The translations under genes and the position numbers were made by a program. The notes beneath the pieces are model-generated. The model was not told the DNA's origin. It ran no database searches and saw nothing but the letters and a program-made list of their open reading frames with translations. A DNA stretch of 35,040 nucleotides. It comes from Brevinematia bacterium (lineage in GTDB: Bacteria; Spirochaetota; Brevinematia; DTOW01). This document shows positions 32,115-35,040 of the stretch, piece after piece (within the stretch, counting starts at the first letter, position 1; each line of letters opens with the position of its first letter). The stretch is from NCBI GenBank assembly GCA_039630355.1, contig JBCNVF010000092.1, positions 1 to 35,040 of the forward strand, given 5' to 3'.

Positions 32115-32378
32115 TCAAGCAGAAGATCCAACAACACTCTCTTCCTTAATGTATACTCTTATAGCTAAATCTGGACACACAATAGCACATCTCTTGCACC
32201 CCGTGCACCTTTCATTTAAAGTTGCTTCAACATATATCCACCCCTTTGAGTTAAACTTACCACTGGAATCTATAACTCCTTCAGGACATTCATAAACACA
32301 CAAAAGACAACCTTTACACCTCTCAGGATCAACCTCTATAAATGTTGAAACAAGCTTACCTTTCACTAGTCTCTCCAT
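32115..32378 (-). CDS. Ferredoxin-type delta subunit, 2 x [4Fe-4S]
   Basis: An 87-residue electron carrier with two complete cluster motifs, C21-C24-C27-C31 and C58-C61-C64-C68, each CxxCxxCxxxC(P). It would receive electrons from the TPP half-reaction of the oxidoreductase encoded directly downstream and pass them to soluble ferredoxin. The ATG at 32378 is preceded by GGAGGT; the upstream TTG at 32414 is not credible. It is first in the gene order delta-alpha-beta, the usual order for VOR/KOR, in which a gamma gene normally follows. No gamma gene is present here. Confidence 0.88.
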   Translation of the reverse strand: MERLVKGKLVSTFIEVDPERCKGCLLCVYECPEGVIDSSGKFNSKGWIYVEATLNERCTGCKRCAIVCPDLAIRVYIKEESVVGSSA

Positions 32379-32454
32379 AATACCTCCAAAGTAAGAGTAA
32401 AACTCTCTTGACAAATGATTAAAAGATAACTAAAAATAATTTCAAATTCTACAG

Positions 32455-33177
32455 CTATATCTCTCTATCAATTATTTCTATATTCTTTATGACTTTTTTC
32501 CTCCTAGGATCATTTGGTAGGAGAATTTCAAGAAGCTTAGTGTAATCATCCCTAGCCTTAAAAAGCTCTCCAAGTTCGTAATAGACTCTCGCTCTTGCAA
32601 AAAGTGCAGATACGTTTCTTGGCTCAAGATTTAAAACGTAATTAAGATGTTCAAGAGCAGATTTAAAATCTCCTTTCTCTATCTTGATTATAGCAAGTGA
32701 ATACCTCGCATCAAAATAGTCCGGATTTATCCTTATAGCCTTTTCAACATTTGCTTCAGCCCTATTAACGTATTCCTCAACCTTATCCTTATCCTCTATA
32801 ACCTTTGACAGTTGAAAAAGAGAAACACCGATTATGAAATACAAATTTGCATCAGTAGGTATAAATTCTATTGCCTTCTGGGCATTTTCAATTGCAAGTC
32901 CCCACATATCCCTCATAAAGTAATGTCTAGCAAGGTTTTTGTAAATCTCCGCTCTGTAAACATCCAATTCAACCGCATCAATAACAAGTTGCAATTCCCT
33001 TCTTCCCATTTCCAAAACTTTCAAAGCTTCGTCCTTCTTTTTCCTATCAGACAACTCCTTAGCCCTATCCTTGACAGCCTTCTGTGGAGTATTCACAAGT
33101 CCCAATTGGTATCCAATGAAGAACATAAACCCACTAAGCAATACTATTCCAATTGTAACCCAGCTTCCTTTCCGCAT
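32455..33177 (-). CDS. Membrane-anchored TPR protein
   Basis: A 240-residue protein: a short basic start (MRKGSW), one transmembrane helix at about residues 7-27, then a charged linker and four or more TPR-like repeats (AEIYKNLARHYFMRDMWGLA, ANLYFIIGVSLFQLSKVIED, FDARYSLAIIKIEKGDFKSA, VSALFARARVYYELGELFKA). TPR arrays are protein-interaction scaffolds, probably outside the membrane here. The ATG at 33177 has no Shine-Dalgarno site, but a TTGAGA-18-TATAAT promoter ends six bases before it, so the mRNA is probably leaderless. A longer frame to 33237 would run through that promoter and is rejected. The role is unknown. Confidence 0.8.
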   Translation of the reverse strand: MRKGSWVTIGIVLLSGFMFFIGYQLGLVNTPQKAVKDRAKELSDRKKKDEALKVLEMGRRELQLVIDAVELDVYRAEIYKNLARHYFMRDMWGLAIENAQKAIEFIPTDANLYFIIGVSLFQLSKVIEDKDKVEEYVNRAEANVEKAIRINPDYFDARYSLAIIKIEKGDFKSALEHLNYVLNLEPRNVSALFARARVYYELGELFKARDDYTKLLEILLPNDPRRKKVIKNIEIIDREI

Positions 33178-33183
33178 ACAACT

Positions 33184-33213
33184 ATTATACTCAACAAATT
33201 CCCACAATCTCAA
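33184..33213 (-). promoter_or_regulatory. Promoter of the leaderless TPR gene
   Basis: Minus-strand TTGAGA (33213-33208), 18 bases, perfect TATAAT (33189-33184), followed by six bases and the ATG at 33177. The transcript should start at or within a base or two of the A of ATG. Confidence 0.68.
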
Positions 33214-33270
33214 CCCTAGCCTTGCCAAGAAAAACAAAAATTGATAAAAGTTCCTAGAATTCTTTGATCC

Positions 33271-33287
33271 ATCCTAAGAGTTAGGAT
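33271..33287. repeat. 17-bp dyad between the TPR gene and the CBS gene
   Basis: ATCCTAA (33271-33277), GAG, TTAGGAT (33281-33287): perfect 7-bp arms. The core TCCTA-N-TAGGA is shared with the dyad at 2559-2574. No T-run follows on either strand, so an operator is more likely than a terminator. It lies in a 247-base divergent gap with no gene. Confidence 0.35.
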
Positions 33288-33424
33288 TAGATGCTCTGGT
33301 TAAAACATTCTAAGATGTAGATCCATAGCTAACTCTGCAGATTTTTACAAATTGTTTACAAAAAGTTTTCCAAAATTTACAGATTAATATCTAGAATTTA
33401 GTACTGGTTTTGGGAGGTAACAAG

Positions 33425-33844
33425 ATGAGAGTTACGAAAAATGTGAATACAATCAAAGCTAGAGACATTATGACAACAGACTTTTTCGTATGTAAAGAAG
33501 ACTTCAGCCTATTCCTTGCCATAGATAAGATAATGAGAAAGAAAGTTCACTCAATAGTAGTGGTTGATGAAAATGGTGAAATGAGAGATATAATATCTCC
33601 TACTGACTTGCTAAAGGTGTTTTTTCTTGATTATACAGATCATCACAATATGAAGGTAGCAGATGTCACCAAAAAGAATAGAGTGATACTATACATATCG
33701 GAGGATACGAGTCTTTCCGAAATAATAAGAATAATGAGAACACACAGTATATCAACTTTGATAGTTGCAAATGAATCTCTCAGGCCTATAGGTATAGTCC
33801 ATATAAAAGATGTATTGAAGATGATAGAGACTATACTAATGTAG
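33425..33844 (+). CDS. Two-CBS-domain protein
   Basis: A 139-residue protein made almost only of a CBS pair (Bateman module): CBS1 at about 10-68 (IKARDIMTTDFFVCKEDF, then VHSIVVVDENGEMRDIISPTDLL) and CBS2 at about 76-137 (VADVTKKNRVILYISEDTS, then ISTLIVANESLRPIGIVHIKDVL). Such modules bind adenosine nucleotides and control partner proteins. GGGAGGT six bases ahead fixes the ATG at 33425. Ten bases downstream begins a PP2C-type phosphatase, so the CBS protein is probably its sensor, or shares its ligand. Which nucleotide it binds is not visible. Confidence 0.87.
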   Translation: MRVTKNVNTIKARDIMTTDFFVCKEDFSLFLAIDKIMRKKVHSIVVVDENGEMRDIISPTDLLKVFFLDYTDHHNMKVADVTKKNRVILYISEDTSLSEIIRIMRTHSISTLIVANESLRPIGIVHIKDVLKMIETILM

Positions 33845-33854
33845 GAGGTATAAA

Positions 33855-35036
33855 ATGGTAGAAACACCTAAAAAAGAACAATATTACAAGATATACGAAC
33901 CTAACAAACAGTTCCCTGTCAATTTACTAGGTTTTGCTGCAAGGAAGTCAGTTGTAGTTGACTCTAATGTTGTAACCGATGAGGTTGTAAATCTTCTCCT
34001 GAAAGATAGTGAAATAATGTTTGTAATAACAACCAATAATGATGAGATAATAAATGTTATGGAAGCTAAAGATATACTGAACATAATATCTGCCAGATTT
34101 GGTCAACATATATATGGAAACAAACCTATAATCAGAATAGCAAGTAAGTTACAGAGGAACTTTTCCATAATTGAAGCTAATAAACCAGTCAGATCAATAA
34201 TACAGAAAATCTCAAAGAATAAACAACGAATAGTCATAACAATAAATGGAAATATTTATGGAGCAACTAATCCTGATATAATTTACTCCGTCCTACTTAA
34301 GATAATAGAAGAAGACTCAAAAGAGACGGGAAGACTCCAAAATATGATAATAAATAAATCTCTCTATCCAAGTGAGATCATAAACTACGAGGCTGTATCA
34401 ATACCATCGTTTAACGCTGGAGGAGACTATATCTTTGTGAAGGATATAGATAACGATCGAGCACTAGTAGTCATAGCAGATGTATCAGGTAAAGGCACCT
34501 CTGCATCCATAATAACGAGTATGATAAGTTTCTTTTTCAAGAGTTTAGTTGAAAGTAATATAACAAAAGAAACATTAGCAAAATCAATAGTCAGACTCAA
34601 TAGTATCATCATAGACTACTTTGACTACGAAAAATACATCACAATGGTGCTATGTGTTGTTGATAAAAGATCCAAAGGCATAAGTGTAGTGAATATGGGA
34701 CATCAACCTTTATATTTATTTGGAAAGGAGGAAATCACACAGAAGAGAGCTCATAATACTCCCATAGGTCTTATGGATCTAAGCGAAGACAGTATCATTA
34801 TTGATGATATTATTCTAGAGAAAAATAAAAAAGTCTTTCTATTCACTGACGGTGTCACAGACATAAAGAACTCTGACGAAATGGAATACGGAGAAAAGAG
34901 ATTAGAGGCAATACTTCTATCCTACGAAAATATAGAGGATATAAAGTCATACTTGCTTGAGGACATTATGTCATTTTCTGAAGACCAATACCAAGTTGAT
35001 GATATATCTTTCATAATATTTGAGATTAAAGATTAG
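33855..35036 (+). CDS. SpoIIE/RsbU-type PP2C serine phosphatase with divergent CBS-like N-terminus
   Basis: A 393-residue protein, complete in the window. Residues 170-393 are a PPM/SpoIIE phosphatase with all metal aspartates visible: D191 (GGDYIF), D209 (ADVSGKGTSAS), D332 (FTDGVTD) and D382-D383 (VDDISF); MGHQPLYL is also typical. Residues 20-150 look like a worn CBS pair (VDSNVVTDEVVNLLLKDSE, VMEAKDILNII, then a second half). In known systems these enzymes dephosphorylate STAS-domain anti-anti-sigma factors and trigger partner switching. GGAGGT lies ahead of the ATG, and the upstream CBS gene ends 10 bases away, so the two form an operon. Targets and kinase are not in the window. Confidence 0.9.
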   Translation: MVETPKKEQYYKIYEPNKQFPVNLLGFAARKSVVVDSNVVTDEVVNLLLKDSEIMFVITTNNDEIINVMEAKDILNIISARFGQHIYGNKPIIRIASKLQRNFSIIEANKPVRSIIQKISKNKQRIVITINGNIYGATNPDIIYSVLLKIIEEDSKETGRLQNMIINKSLYPSEIINYEAVSIPSFNAGGDYIFVKDIDNDRALVVIADVSGKGTSASIITSMISFFFKSLVESNITKETLAKSIVRLNSIIIDYFDYEKYITMVLCVVDKRSKGISVVNMGHQPLYLFGKEEITQKRAHNTPIGLMDLSEDSIIIDDIILEKNKKVFLFTDGVTDIKNSDEMEYGEKRLEAILLSYENIEDIKSYLLEDIMSFSEDQYQVDDISFIIFEIKD

Positions 35037-35040
35037 AGAC

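Noticed and set aside
33271-33287. Rho-independent terminator
   Set aside because: The dyad is perfect but AT-rich and has no T-run on either strand; it also lies upstream of both flanking genes.

Overview
The window comes from a low-GC bacterium with an outer membrane. Evidence for the envelope type is an LptF/LptG-type permease, an MlaF-like ATPase, a lipoprotein with a LysM domain, a predicted outer-membrane beta-barrel protein and long periplasmic coiled-coil proteins. The 2-oxoacid:ferredoxin oxidoreductase genes and the giant 2-hydroxyacyl-CoA dehydratase activase-like protein suggest an anaerobic or microaerophilic life. Codon and residue use (many Lys, Glu, Ile) would fit a thermophile. 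A deep spirochaete-like lineage is possible, but I infer this only from the overall flavour and cannot prove it. UGA, UAA and UAG are all used as stops, so the code is the standard bacterial one. No rRNA, CRISPR array, phage or insertion sequence was seen; this is mostly chromosomal housekeeping DNA with several odd local features.

Layout. 1-195: end of a riboflavin gene. 187-2510: two overlapping genes for exported coiled-coil/TPR proteins that share an unusual xxTN tetrad repeat. 2838-7919: pseudouridine synthase facing a 1387-residue activase fusion. 8234-13083: LptF/G permease facing a block of MlaF-like ATPase, ECF sigma factor, LysM lipoprotein and a receiver-like/PilZ protein. 13123-15335 (minus strand): tRNA-Leu, tRNA-Trp, secE, nusG, a flavin-reductase-like gene and rpiA, apparently one unit behind a strong promoter. 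15439-18167 (plus): two unrecognised zinc-finger proteins overlapping into a GAF/HD-GYP c-di-GMP phosphodiesterase. 18199-21543 (minus): a glutaredoxin with its own operator-like promoter, dCTP deaminase and a YfhO-type membrane protein. 21910-28411: phosphohexomutase, then on the minus strand frr, uppS, coaE, rnhB, plsX and a beta-barrel protein. 28517-32378: a divergent rimM, a cysteine synthase and a 2-oxoacid:ferredoxin oxidoreductase operon whose beta gene carries an in-frame TGA. 32455-35036: a TPR protein and a CBS / CBS-like-PP2C phosphatase pair.

How the genes work together. The window is rich in envelope functions (LPS and phospholipid transport, LysM lipoprotein, exported repeat proteins, YfhO, PlsX, UppS) and in signalling (ECF sigma, PilZ, HD-GYP, CBS, PP2C). 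Several promoters could be read directly. At three genes the -10 box lies so close to the ATG that the mRNA is probably leaderless, while most other genes have clear Shine-Dalgarno sites, so both initiation modes seem to be used. Small dyads and two families of short dispersed repeats lie in the intergenic spaces. The best candidates for something undescribed are the xxTN-repeat protein pair, the zinc-finger/HD-GYP module and the TGA codon in the oxidoreductase.
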